In this document: positions 45,049-57,489 of the stretch, piece by piece
How the letters are laid out: the number at the start of each line of letters is the position of its first letter
Position numbering within the stretch: position 1 is the first letter of the stretch
From: Biscogniauxia marginata
Lineage: Eukaryota; Ascomycota; Sordariomycetes; Xylariales; Xylariaceae
Assembly (NCBI GenBank): GCA_022695795.1
Contig: MU404118.1
Span: forward strand, 62,001 to 126,000
DNA: 64,000 nt
Reading direction: 5' to 3'
Notes under the pieces: model-generated
The model's input: only the letters and a program-made list of their open reading frames with translations
What the model was told of the DNA's origin: nothing
Database searches by the model: none
Program-made: the position numbers and the translations under genes

Positions 45049-46649
45049 CTATGGTCCCCTTTCTTCCTCTCCATTCTGGTTTCGTGCCTCAGACTCCGCA
45101 GACTTCTGATTCAGCTTTTCTTTCGAGCCCACCAGTTTCGAGTCCCCTCCACGATTTTCCCCTTCCTCCTCTTCATCATCGCCCTCGTCTCCATACCATT
45201 CCGGGATTAGCTCGTTATCTGCCTCTCCATCCTCTTCGTCATCAAAGCCCCGAACCATCCGTCGTGCTGCCTCCCGTCCAACCACAGGTAACCTCTTGAC
45301 ACCTCTCTGACTTGCCTTCTGTGGCACCAACTTCTGATCCAACAGGCCTATCTGCACCAGTACACTGGCTTGATCCCAGTAGATGTGCTCATGAAACAGC
45401 TTACCTCCCTTCAGGGTGACGATGCTGACGACCATAACCTCGACCCGCTTGTTAGTTGGTGGAAGGCCTGGTAAAATCCAGGGCATCTCTTGTGTATGTT
45501 TAAAGGCAACGTGTAGTTCGTCTACGGCTCGGTCTGCGCCAATGGTGCGAGAAATCAAGGTGAGTTTCAGTGAAGGGGGATTCTTGTCGATAAAGAACTG
45601 AGAGTAGAAAGTCTGGAGCTCTTGTAAACCGATACCACCTGTTAACGTGGGAATATGTGTCACGTGGGGTGACGTCTGAGTTGTATAGGTCGACATGGTT
45701 TGGCCCAAGTGGCGAGAGTAGAATTTTCCTTTGTTGTGTCAGCGATCTAACGTTTCCCCTACAATCAATAATGCTGCTACGAATATAAAGAGAACAAACA
45801 AAAATTACCTTCTGCATTCTGCTCTAGTACCCCTTCAACATCCACATCCCACCGGAACGCTTTCCTTACCGCAGCGAGACTCCGACTCCAGGCCAGCTCT
45901 GCGCTGACCTTTTCGTATTCGTCAAGATCATGCTCGGCAAATCCAGGCTCGACATCGTAACTGTAGCATGGGTACGCCATTTTCAGTGTGCGACCCGGGC
46001 CAAGGCCCCTGTCGAGCTGCCTTCTGGTAACCCGTCTCTTCCCCTGGATTCCGATCATCTGGCTGTGGCTTACGACATCGATCTCATCCCCTCCCTTGCT
46101 GGCGAGGTGTACTAGCACGCGGATTGCGGAGGGAAAACTGCCTCGCGGGTCCGGGATACGCGTCGGGTAGTAAGCTACAAGGCAGCCCAGCTTGAACCCA
46201 GGGTTATTGTCAAGGATGTGGAAGTGCTCGAGGCAGAAGCTCGCAGCGTCTCCAAAGGCCACGATCCCATACGTCTCGCAGGGACCCAAGTCGGCTTTCC
46301 CTAGAGATGCCAACTTGGCCTCGTACGCCTTGTCCCCATCGCCGAGGGCAAAGTACTCGACGTTGAACCCCTCGTCCCGCCACTCACGGAGGGTCAGCTC
46401 GTCGAAATCGTCGCTCTCGGCCGTCACGTACAGCTTGGGGGCGGAGCGGGGAAAATCGCTCGACAGAAAGCCCGGGTCGTTGTGGTTCAACCCGCCGTTG
46501 CTGGAGAGGATCATCACGTTCCGACTCCCGTCTCCCCGGTTCGGCATGGCTGCGTTGACGATGCCGGGGATGTTGAATTCCATTTCGGGTGGAGTTATAC
46601 TACCTTGGTTGTTAATGAGGCCGATGTCTTCTTCTCGTGCTACGTGCAC
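45049..46649 (-). CDS. Dienelactone-hydrolase-like / SnoaL-like two-part protein
   Basis: Two exons on the minus strand, 46649-45809 and 45728-45049 (80-bp intron), giving 506 residues. The N-terminal half (about 1-265) resembles an alpha/beta hydrolase of the dienelactone-hydrolase type (VMILSSNGGLNHND, YGIVAFGDAASFCLEHFH, GCLVAYYPTRIP). The usual GxCxGG nucleophile elbow reads AFGDAA, without the Cys, so that activity is doubtful. The C-terminal half (about 285-415) reads like an NTF2/SnoaL fold (LQTFYSQFFIDKNPPSLKL, DELHVAFKHTQEMPW, GGKLFHEHIYWDQASVLVQI), then an acidic, disordered tail. SnoaL-type domains can act as polyketide cyclases, so a role with the nearby PKS is possible. Many fungi also carry such fusions outside clusters. 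Its function is not established. Confidence 0.7.
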
Positions 46650-47102
46650 TGAGTTTACCCAAGCTACGGAGGAGGAAGATATAATTTATATTACGGAGGA
46701 CGTAAGACTAATAATGAATGAAACCAGATATGTAGGTACATAAAATTGGGTTCGCACATGAATTTGATGTTTTGAAATCGATGTTGTCTCAACTTGCTGC
46801 ATAATGTGGAAATCAAGGCCCAATGCCCCCAAGGATGACGTCAATGTGACACCCCTTCCACCAGATTACGGTACAGTATATGTACGTACATATATGTATG
46901 TACATATGAGGTAGGTAGGTACCTAGGTATTTACAAGGTACCTAACTGAATAATACGGCCACTGCAGCCTCTTATAAGCCGAATCAACGCCAACAGGTCA
47001 CGAGCTCTACCTTTGTCCGTACGGTTTAGTTTACATCGCTCATCATCCGTCAATAACTATCAGAAGTGCCATATTTATTTACTCGGATCTATACAGCTCC
47101 GT
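46650..47102. other. Intergenic with simple repeats
   Basis: Upstream of the DLH/SnoaL gene. It includes the near-palindromic simple repeat GTACGTACATATATGTATGTAC (about 46881-46902) and a GGTA/TACC run (about 46910-46943). The same GGTA-type runs recur at about 50091, 51274 and 58770. Confidence 0.5.
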
Positions 47103-49152
47103 TCACAATAGGCTCTCATCTTCCTCCCCAGTCCTACTATTGGAGTTCTTTCCCAAGTCCTCCAAAAGTGCCTTTAGTTTGTCCACCTCGACTCTCAACT
47201 TCTTGATCTCAACTACCGCCGGGTCATCCTCTACATTAGGCTTACATTCTGCCACCTTCTTAGCCCAGCCTTCGCCTTCAAAGTCCACTTCGCCCACCAT
47301 CTGCTCCCATTCTTCCTCCGTGTCATCATCTTCCTCTCCCCGTTTCCTGTTCTGGCGAATGTCCTTGGCAGTGCCGACCTCGAACAATGCGGCGCAGAAG
47401 AGTAACGGGGAGTATAGAATCGCCATTATGATATCGTTAAGACGCTCGTACTGACGTTTGGGCATCCACCATTCAAACGGGATGATCAGTAAGAAAACCT
47501 CAATTAGGTTGAATGGGGCAATGAAGACGTTCTCATCAGGAGCCCGGACGAATTGCATAGTCTTCTGGGAGAACAGGGCCAAATACTCGTCGTCGGCATT
47601 CTCGTATATGTCCTCGTATGCACTGTTGTACAAGGCAATGAGAATGTTTAGAAGGATAACCTAAGCAAGCAAGCAAATTCGTTAGCATTACATACCATAG
47701 GTTTCATTATGGCCACCCGGAAGAGCTAGAAGACTTTGAACATACCATGACCACAAAGGTGAAGAGGTAGTATAAGATGATGCCAAAAGGTGGGCTGAAC
47801 CGTTCAAATCCATTAAAGTCTGGGCTCTGCATGATAGCGTTGGCCATAGCTTGCAGAATGAACGCAGTATCCTCGCCAGTCATGTCATCCGCATAATCCA
47901 TGCCGATGAAAGCTTGCAAGAAGCCAATGATCATGACAACAAGCAAGGCAAAGAAGATGATGCTCTCCTTCATCATCACCTTAAGAACAACGAGCATTGC
48001 CCCAAAGAAACGGAAAGTATCCAGATAGAGTAACAGACGAGCCCAGAACATAGGGGCGGTGAAGGCAAGAAAATTATAGCTCAGCTGGTTATAATTTTTG
48101 CGCGTCTCGCCATCATCCGACGGATGGGATAGGGCAACAATGCGCATAGCAAGCGAGACCATCAACAGTGAGTACATGACGTTATTGAAGGCATTCCAAA
48201 AACTCAATATTTGGTAGCCGGCCTTGTAGAGCTTGGTTAGCTCGTCGAATATAAAGCCAAATGTAAAGACATAAAGGAGAATTTCCACAAAGTCTAGATC
48301 GCCACTGGGATTGATGGTATTAATAGCACCCGTGTATAATGCCAGGTAAATTATAGAGATAAGCAGCTGGAAGGCGTTCTGATACATGGGCGCTCGCATT
48401 CGGTCCGGGTCAAGGTGCGGCCAGAAGGCCGTGTTGTCGCGGTCCTTGTAATCGACAAAGCTGGAGGGGTCGTCTTCATCCTGGATCAACCACCCTTTCC
48501 AGAGATAGCTGATACATTTTTGGTAACCCGAGGAACCGATGACGCGCAATGAATGTAGATCCACGGCCTTCTCAATTACATTGACGGGTGGGGTGGCATC
48601 GCCATCTATGAGGATCGAGTAGCGCTTCAGCAAGACCGAGTGCAGCAAGTAAGCCATGTCATCTTCAGCCTCGATGCTGGAGTTGGCAGATTAGTATATA
48701 TTTGAGCTCCAACAAGAGGTTTATAGAAGGCTTACATGCGCTTGGCAATGACCTCGCAGGCAACGGCACGGAGTTGGTGGAGATCGGCATCCCAGAGTTC
48801 GACTATGGACTGGTGTTTGAACCAACGCTTGACGACCAGAAGGCAGAATACCACACAAGAGCGATTTTGTGGCCCGCCAGCCTCCATAGCGGCCTTGACG
48901 ACATGATGTGTGATAATCTTGCTATGGGGCCTCGTGATCTCATGCTCTTCAAGTTCACATGGCACGCTTTCTTCGATCAGATACCGCAGACGAAGAGCGA
49001 CTTTGGTGACATCGGCGGCAGGGATTGCGGATTCCATGGGCTCATCGCGATGAATGGGGAGAACTTCATCAATGTCAAAACTCGCATGTCATTGCAAGTT
49101 GGAAAGGTAGATATGTAACTCACACCGTCGTCGCGTCTCGTAGAGAGTCCAT
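47103..49152 (-). CDS. YVC1: YVC1-like vacuolar TRP-type cation channel
   Basis: Four exons on the minus strand: 49152-49124, 49080-48736, 48676-47746, 47660-47103, giving 620 residues. It is homologous to yeast Yvc1, the TRP-family channel that releases Ca2+ from the vacuole. The cytosolic N-terminal helical domain has LRLRYLIEESVPCELEE and VELWDADLHQLRAVACEVIA. Six membrane segments follow, with a pore region after FIGMDYADD and the last helix VVMVVILLNILIALYNSAY, restored across the last intron. The C-terminal tail is acidic and contains a coiled coil (VEIKKLRVEVDKLKALLEDL). The 29-nt first exon and its 43-bp intron are the weakest part. The alternative is a start at 49037 inside exon 2. 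This looks like ordinary core genome bordering the cluster. Confidence 0.88.
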
Positions 49153-52100
49153 TGGTGATGCTGGTTAGACGGATGACGATCCCATCCCAGAAGCTTTCTC
49201 CAGCTAAATGTCGGCATTGTTTATCTCCTCTGTAGACAGCAGAGGTTGTCGGAGTACCGTATCGCAAATATGATGCCTGGTCTACCAGAGGGCTTCGAGG
49301 ATAAGAGGTTATGAATTCGGGATACGGACGGGAAACCAGGGGTGAATTGTCAAAGTCGCGACAGGAATTGAGGGGAGACAAAAGACGGGACGAGATGTCG
49401 TAATGGAATGCTGCGGCGATTAACAACTACTACCTAGTCCCAACTCAGGTAGGTACCCAATCCGCGAAGCCGGAACATCGAAACATCGGGATCCATCCTT
49501 GTTTTTGCTCGAGTTTTTCTTATTTCAGTTGGTGCAGTTGGGGACGAGCTAAGATTCCACGGTTGTTGTTCCCTGCTCTAGTGTAGACTTGCCGCCATGA
49601 CGTTATGTGCCAAGCTCTTATCCGATATTTAGTGGGGTTAGATAAGATACCTTAGCGTGCCTACCTCCAAGTAGCGAATGTGGTTGTAATAATGATGGTG
49701 GACAAATCTACGGTACCTGTGTACATAGGTACCTACATTATGTACGCCTATTCCTGCCCCTCCAAACCCCAAGCTTCAGACAACCCGGCGTCCAACCCCG
49801 ACATTATCAATTCCATCCTCCAAGTAAGCTCACCTGTCCCATTCCACACAGCAACACCACCTCCCAGATAAACTTCTGCTTCCCACGATAATCTAATCCA
49901 GTCAGTATTACCCGATTATCGTAGACCTTCAATGCCAACCCTCGGATTATGCCGGCCTGCTCTTAGAACGGCAAATTGCACGGCTGGAACCAACATACCT
50001 AGACATACGTGTACCTAACATGATGATTCGGGTTCTATTCATGCTGATTGACTCGCTATGCTTTAGTCAAGCTCACTTATACGTAGGTAGGTATGCCTAC
50101 ACAAGCCTGGCCCTAGGTACATGACGCCTGAGAGATAGGTGATCGGGGCCATGTATATATGAGCTGAGGCTCTCAAACTGATTGGATGCGGATAATTCTG
50201 ATACTCAGCGAGGCACAGGAATGGTCATCTTGACCTGGACTTTATGGTACATACATATATATATCAAGCAGCGCTGCAACCTCTCGATGGAACATCCCAG
50301 TGCAACCTCCAGCGATTGGCAGCAGGCCGCCAACCTGGGCGTAGTCCAAAATCTCTCACGAGATGGAAGACTCCGACTCGCTTCCGTGGCGTCGACAAGC
50401 ATGTCCCATTATGGGCCACCTAGCAGCCTTGGAGGCATGGTGCATCGTCTATCAGCGGCTCTAGGTCCATCTAGTCTGAGTGCTTGCATACGCTGGGTCT
50501 CGGTCGACGTAGGGTTAATAACTCCACCGGGCGAGGCTGCACAACAGAGGGTCTCATCTATTCGATGGCAATGGCGCCATAACTGCATTGCCGAAACCTA
50601 CGGCAGTCCTCGGATCGTCAGCCCTGTATCTAAGGGCCCATCCAATACCTCTGCTCCCGTTGGAGCTTGGGGCCGAAAACGGGTTGACATGACACAGCAT
50701 CATCTACGTCCGCCCGTTCGGTGTGGGTAAAACGTGTGCAACACCAGCTGTCAATCTTGCGTGTCTATTCGATACCTGCGTGCATAAGAGACAGGTTCGT
50801 CTCGGCCACCGTACCTTTGGAGGTGGCTGCGGGACAACCCAGTGAGGATAATTCACCTCTCAGCCAGACCGCCATCCGTATTTCAACTTGACCGGCCAGG
50901 TCTTGCCCATGTGGTCAGTCAGCGTTAGCCTTGGCTCTAGCCTTGATAGCATCCAATCTAAGTGCAGGCTGCCTACGAGGCGTTCTCGGGATTCGCTCGA
51001 AGGCATGACACGAGCTAGTTGTCGTGGGTGTATGACCGGAATGATGCCTGCCAGGCTGCCAGTGGCGCAGCTGTCAATTGCTCTCGCATTGCATATGACC
51101 CCTGCGATAGAGTCATCGCGCGATATTGGCTCGTAGTCCAATAGGGGAAATTTATATGTGCAGAGAATACACGCATCGACTGCCGAGTCGGAGAAGGCTA
51201 CGTTGATACTTAGATGCCCGGAATCTATACCTACGACCCTATAGCATAAATGGTGTAGATGATAGGTAGCTACAGGTAGGTAATCGAGAGGCGGAATGCG
51301 ACAAATTATCATCTCGGTAATACATCATCTAAGGATATATATTAGGTACATATAGCTTTTATAGGTCACTAACAGGTAGTTAGTTATATCATGAATTATA
51401 GGGCTGCTCGGAGAGCCGCATGCCTACCCATACAAGACTATAAAATATTAGATGCGGGCAGAATAGCGGGTTGCCAATCCAGCATATCCACTGGCCGAGG
51501 CTTGCGAGAGTCACAAATGCATCGTTATTGCAAGCAATGCTTGACTGGAACGTGGGGTTGGCTTGTTGGCCAGACCCCTGACCGTTGCATCCCATTGTCG
51601 TCCGTCGTAGTGTTGTGCAGAGACTAACAAGAGATGGCTTCTTTTAGGAGCTCAGCGCTTAATTCGTCTCTATCCTGTATGCTGCACTTCATGTCGTAAG
51701 GCTATTACTGCCTCCGGCCGCTCGTAGGCATATTGTGGCTGGGCTTGTGCACTTCGTGGGCCTCATGCAATACGGCCTGCAACTGTTACTCGCCAGTGCC
51801 GAGCTCCTTATGTAGGTACCTATGTATCATCGTCTTTGTCTGCAATTGGAACTGGTATCTCTGCCTTATTACATACATATCCCCGGAACGAACTCTTTAG
51901 CTAGCTTATGTTGACCTGGGCTGTGAATTTGTTACCTTATAAATCCTGTTTGCCTCTGTTGCTGTAGTTTTTTCCCTCCTCTGTCTTCAGTCTTTATTTC
52001 CATCACACGTTCTGTCATGTGAAATTTACCTACTAACAGAAATATTCCAATTTGCGCACAACACCGAATGAAGTACAATACGCGACATCTCTCCACCATA

Positions 52101-52655
52101 AATACCAATCAGTCTTCTACTCCCTCAACGCAAGTCAGAGTTGCATTTCTTATTATCACTCCGCACTGTAAAGAGAGGACAATCACTACAAGGTAAGTTG
52201 GCTAACTTTTCCATTATCGGTCTGCAATTAAGAAAACCCCGTGTCGTTCGGATACGCAACGTTCCCGCGCTTTCTAATTTTTCCCTCTGCTCGAAGCATT
52301 GGTCCATAGAAGTTCTCCCGATATATGACAACTGACTTGTTCATATTAATATTTTGTCCTGCTGACACAGGCACCTTTACATTTAGTGGAAGAAGTACGC
52401 TGGACCAACCATACGCGTTTACGCACTTTCCAACAAGACTGTGCATGCAAAAGAACTCAGTGTTTGGCTGGTGAGGGAAGAGATTTCCCAGCCTTTCTAC
52501 TTCACACCCATAGTCGGCGCCATTACGTGCATACACATGCTACGTTACCTGTAGTCATTTGACCCTTCCACATCTTCTCTTCTGCCAAATATTCGTCAGT
52601 CGCGAAGATCGTCACCTGTCTCATCTCTGGTTGGCCCGATCGATCTTCGATCAAT
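49153..52655. other. Intergenic, 3.5 kb, no convincing gene
   Basis: Contains many scattered GGTA/TACC runs (about 49450, 49722, 50088, 51272, 51816). The longest ORF (50182-50730, +) has no recognisable domain. About 52000-52655 is the leader and promoter side of the AAA ATPase gene. Confidence 0.4.
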
Positions 52656-55600
52656 ATGGCTTCCAATATCGAGTTGAAGATGGAACCTCAGGAAGCTCAG
52701 ACCGCTCCCTCTGGCGATCGCCTCGAGGGTAACATCTCCCACACCGAGGATGCCAAGCCCTCTCGCTCGGAGAGTGACCCTTTAGCGCTTTCAACTGAGC
52801 CAACTAAGCAGCAGCATGCCAAGGGGGGCAAGAAGGCTTCTCGAAAGAGCAACAAGAAGACGAAGAAGGCGAAGAAGGCGAAGTCCGGTAAGACCAAGCC
52901 TGTTTCTAGCGATAGCTCGTCTAGCGAAAGCGAAGATGATGAGGATACCAGCTCGTCGTCAGACGAGTCCACCGAGTCCGAGTCGGATTCCGAGGAGTAC
53001 TTGAAAAAGAAACGCGTTCAGAAGAAACGACAAGACGCCCGGGCGACTACCAAGAAATCGTCACCAAAGCTGAAGAAGGCCAAGAAGCAGTCAAAGTCCG
53101 TAGTCACTTTTGAGGAAGCCGACACCACGGATTCGGACGACGATGACGACTCTGATTTGGACGAGGACAAGGCAATTTCAAGTCCCAAGAAATCAGAACT
53201 TGAGCTACTCAAACTCCAAGTTCAGGATATGAAGCGCCAAATGGTCTCTCTTATTAGCAATACCGGGTCGCTCAATAACGTTGCCGGACTTGGCAACAAT
53301 GCTTTGAGTTCAGGACATTTGACCTCCAACGGCTTCGGCCTTGGTGGCAATGGTAACGTTTACCCCATACTCAATAGCTCGGGCTTGGGCTCCCTGAACA
53401 CCAACGGCATAGACTTTGGTAAATTTGTTGCTAGCCGTGATACTGGGCTTGGTGATCGAGGGGGCATTCGGCGTCCCGCGTCCCGCCGCGGCGATCTCGC
53501 CTTCAATACGGGACGTTTGCAATCGGATGAGAGACGTGACGGTGGCCTGCGCCAAACCACGAATAAGGGACGACATGGCAAGAAGGTGGTCGTTCAGCGC
53601 CTAGATTTCAAGAGGGTCGACCATGTCTGGGACTCGCAGCTCCATAACTACAAACTGCAGGACACGGCTGAGGCCAGTCACAACTCACAGTATGACGAAT
53701 ATCTATTCCACGTGCGGCGTACTTTTGATTGGGAAGGAAAGTACAAGACAACCGTCGTCGACATCAAGTGCAAGAAGCTTCGGGAGGCGCTTCAGGATGT
53801 GATTGGTAATATCAAAGGTGTCAGTCTTGTAGACGAGACCCCGAAGTTAGACCCTAACATTCTTTTCCTGTAAGTCGACGGGCCCCTATAATACATAACT
53901 CTCGAACACCTCCAAGGCTCACTTCTATTATAGCTACCTTGAGGACTTGAGATCGTATATGGGCCACCTCAAAAAGCTTGATCTCAAAGGGGAGACGCAT
54001 AAGGAGCGCAAGAAAGCCCAGAAGTGGACCAACGACAAACGTCGCCATCTCAAGGTTCTCATCAAGTACCTAGACAAGGACTATGCTCAGACCAAGAAAT
54101 CGTACGTACTCGTGTTCTTTTATTCATTTATTTTCAGTGTCTGCTATAATTAATTGTATGGCTTACCGATCCTCTTATAGGCTCTATCCTATGCTGGAGA
54201 ATGGTTTGATTACCTTCGACCTCTTGTGGGCTCTATGGAAACCGAACACACTTGTGTATACCACCATGTATAGCTCCGTCGACCAACCGCGAGTTTTCAA
54301 GGTTGAAGTCGCCGAAAAACAATATAGCGTTCTTCGGGGGGAATTCTACTATGTGGAGGGCAAGGTAAGTATTGAAAGTTATTCGTCGCTTAAATATATG
54401 ACCAGAAAGCTAACCGAATCATGATAGTACCTGGAATACGATGGAAAGCAGTTCGGATATGGTAGTACATCGTATGAGATCCCCGAATTCCGAGGAGCCC
54501 GAAAGATTACAAGTCTAGGTTGCTATCCTCTCAAGTATCATAAGAACGAAGCACAGCTGCGCAAGGATCTTATCGAGCGCGGCAAGAAGTTTGTCAGCTT
54601 GGGAGGTGTGCACTATAAGAGTCACCACGGAATGGCGTATTACAAGAAAAAGAAATCGATCATCAAAGTCAACATCAACGGCCGAATCATGGTTGATCCC
54701 GCAATACATCGTCGCATCAACCCCAACTATCCCGTCTCGCTTGTTCGACCGAAGGACCACGACGTAATCAGTGACGATGAGGATGACAGTGGTGGCGAGG
54801 CCGGTTGCTGTTGTAGTGACTCAGACGAAGGTGACGATGGGAACAACCAGGATCTACAAGGTGACGACGAGGATGATGACAAGGTGAAGTTCGTGACCAA
54901 AGTATTCCAGGATCCCAAAGGCAAAGTCCACAAGGCTCGTGTTCCCAAGAGTTTGATCGATACAGACAACCCGAAAGAAAAGCTTGATAAGGTCGACAGC
55001 AAGGGGGAGAATGATGACGAGAAGGTGACGCCTGAGAATGACGAGGTCGATGAAGAGGTCCACGAAAGCAAGGCCACACTCCCAGCCTTTGCGGACGAGG
55101 AATACTTGATCGCCTCTCCTGTTGTCTTAGGTTTCGCTTTCCCTGAGAAATTGTGGCTCGAATTCACTGTTTCCGGTGTCAAGGAGATTTCGTGGAATGA
55201 AGGAGCGTACGATTCACTTGTCTTGGAGCCTAAGACTAAGGACATAGTTAAGGTAAGTCGCCGTGGAATCAAACAGCCATCAGGAAAAAAGAATCAGAAG
55301 AACTATCCTTCTATATGGTACCCTGCTGCAAATTACTTAGCTGTACACATTGCTGACTGGCGTCCCAGGCTTTGGTTGAGTCTCATAAGTACCATGCTGC
55401 TGAGAGCATCGACGATGTCATTCAGGGCAAAGGAAAAGGTCTCGTCGCCGTCCTCCATGGACCCCCTGGAACTGGCAAAACATTGACAGCTGAGGGTATA
55501 AGCGAGTTGCTCAAGTGTCCTCTGTATATGGTGTCTGCAGGTGATCTTGGCACAGATCCACGCTATCTGGAGGCGGAACTTCAGAAGATCCTTGACATCT

Positions 55601-56201
55601 GCCATGCTTGGGGTGCCATCTTGCTACTAGACGAGGCCGATGTCTTCCTCGAGAAGCGTAACATGCAGGATATCCACAGAAATGCTCTAGTCAGCATATT
55701 TTTACGGCAACTCGAGTATTTCCAAGGTATCTTGTTCCTCACGACAAACCGTGTTCAGGTAATACCACCCTTTTCTCAACCCCCCTTCAGCTTGATAGAT
55801 CGAACAACAATTACTAACGACCAACCTTCAACTCACGCCAGACCTTTGACGACGCGTTCCAGTCGCGGATACACATCGCACTACCGTACAATTCACTCGA
55901 CACCAAGGCCAAGAAGGCTGTATTCCGGATCTTCATCGAGCGCGCGCGGCAGGTGGCAGCCAACACGACGAACCTCCACGTGTCCACGTTTACCGAGGCC
56001 GACTACAATGACCTCGCACGCAATGATCTCAACGGTCGCCAGATAAAGAACACGGTAGGAACCGCACAGGCCCTCGCCGTCCAGCAAGGAGAACCACTCA
56101 GCATGCGTCATATCCGCCAGGTCCTCGACGTCCAACAGAAATTCGAGCGCGACCTGCGTGGTGGCCCCGGATACCAGGATGCCATGCGTAACTACTATTG
56201 A
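52656..56201 (+). CDS. Fungal AAA-family ATPase with low-complexity N-terminus
   Basis: Six exons: 52656-53869, 53934-54101, 54181-54364, 54428-55252, 55369-55758, 55842-56201, giving 1046 residues. The first about 190 residues are Lys/Ser/Asp-rich with acidic and basic blocks, then a Gly/Asn-rich stretch. A conserved fungal middle domain follows (DHVWDSQLHNYKLQDT, ILFLYLEDLRSYMG, LITFDLLWALWKPNTLVYTT). A second acidic insert lies at about residues 710-790. The C-terminal AAA module has Walker A GPPGTGKT (about 827), Walker B AILLLDEADVFLE (about 880), sensor 1 TTNRV and an arginine-finger region FQSRIHIAL. It belongs to the large, mostly uncharacterised fungal AAA ATPases with an N-terminal DUF7025-type domain. 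The substrate is unknown, and the low-complexity tails suggest nuclear localisation. All intron phases agree. Confidence 0.88.
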
Positions 56202-57489
56202 TCATAGGTCGATGACGGGCCTTTATATCCTGGCACCATCGTCCGTCTCTACATCTCTCCACTTTACGTCGCGAGGTGGTCATCACTCTTCCTTTTCCTT
56301 TGTTAACTACCCCCAAAGCATAAATGCATAAAAAAAAAAACACGGACACGGAAAAGAACATGAGTACATATATCTACACCTAGGGGTCACCGACACATAT
56401 TCATCTTCTTTCCCTCGTCTTTGTCATTGGCACAGTCTTGCCATTTCACATGTCTCCACGAGAAAGAAAGACAGAGAATACCGGTCTACTTGAAACCCTC
56501 TAGGCTACGGGGTTCTGTTGTCAACCGAACTGGTACATGCGAGTAAAGAGAGAAGAAATAGAAAAGGAGGGGAAATGAATGGTAACCAGGGAAGAAGACC
56601 GTGAGTTGGGATACGGTGAAGTTCATTGGTGGAATAGGGGGGGGAGAGGAATGGGAGGGGGAAGGGGTGCGTAAAAAGGCGTAAGATAGAGCAGGCCAGG
56701 CTCCGGTTGGTTTTTCTTTTCGTCTTCGATCTCCTTGGTCGTTTCCTTTTCTTTTCTTTTTCCTTTCCCGTCAACCCCTCTCTTCGACATTCTGAACCGG
56801 AGGAGAGTTGAGTCGATATCAGATAGGATGCGATGAACGGGTGAGGTGTAGCATAAAAAAACATCCTTACCTCACCTCGTGCGTGCGCTATCAGGTACCT
56901 CCTCAATAACCTAATCAGACTTCTGTTACTTCTATAAAAAGTCTTGCCTTTCTGCCTCGTTGGCTTAGTATACTTAGTTCTATTATCTGATATGCGGTTT
57001 TTTTCTCCCCGTGAATGTCATATTGTACACGTAATTTCGAAAACCATAGTGTCTGATGCTTGTCTATTTATCTATGCTCTATCTTAGCCTACCTAGTCTT
57101 TTGAGTTATGAGGGCTCTACAAGGGGTAATGTAGTTATTTGGGGGATTCATCCAATATGTTTGATTGATAATCAATTGTTCTCTATGTGCTAAGAATATT
57201 TGCTGGTACACGCACATACAAAACACCACCAACCTCAGAACTCTACGTCTTACCACTGATTTCTAGATAGTTGACGATGTTGCGTATAGAGACAACACAG
57301 AAGAAATCCAGGGCGGGGGGAGCGGACAAAGAATATAATCATCTTAACATCATATATTATAGCCGCATGGCAAAATGTGTGCCGTATTGTTAGGCTTGTG
57401 TACAGAAGATACCTAGATACTCGTTTTAGACGCCGTTCGGATGTCGATCAAGACAATCAATACCACAATTCCGATATTTAGACCAAGTA
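56202..57489. other. Intergenic between convergent genes
   Basis: 3' regions of the AAA ATPase gene (+) and the Rpc31 gene (-). There are short A runs (56331-56341) and a CTTTTC-rich tract (about 56740-56765). No gene seen. Confidence 0.45.

Noticed and set aside
50182..50730. 182-codon ORF on the plus strand
   Set aside because: No recognisable domain, codon use unlike neighbouring exons, overlaps open frames on the other strand. Probably chance.
52697..52972. ORFs opposite the AAA ATPase N-terminus (also 53018-53212, 54727-55272)
   Set aside because: Low-complexity shadows of the Ser/Asp/Lys-rich sense coding sequence.
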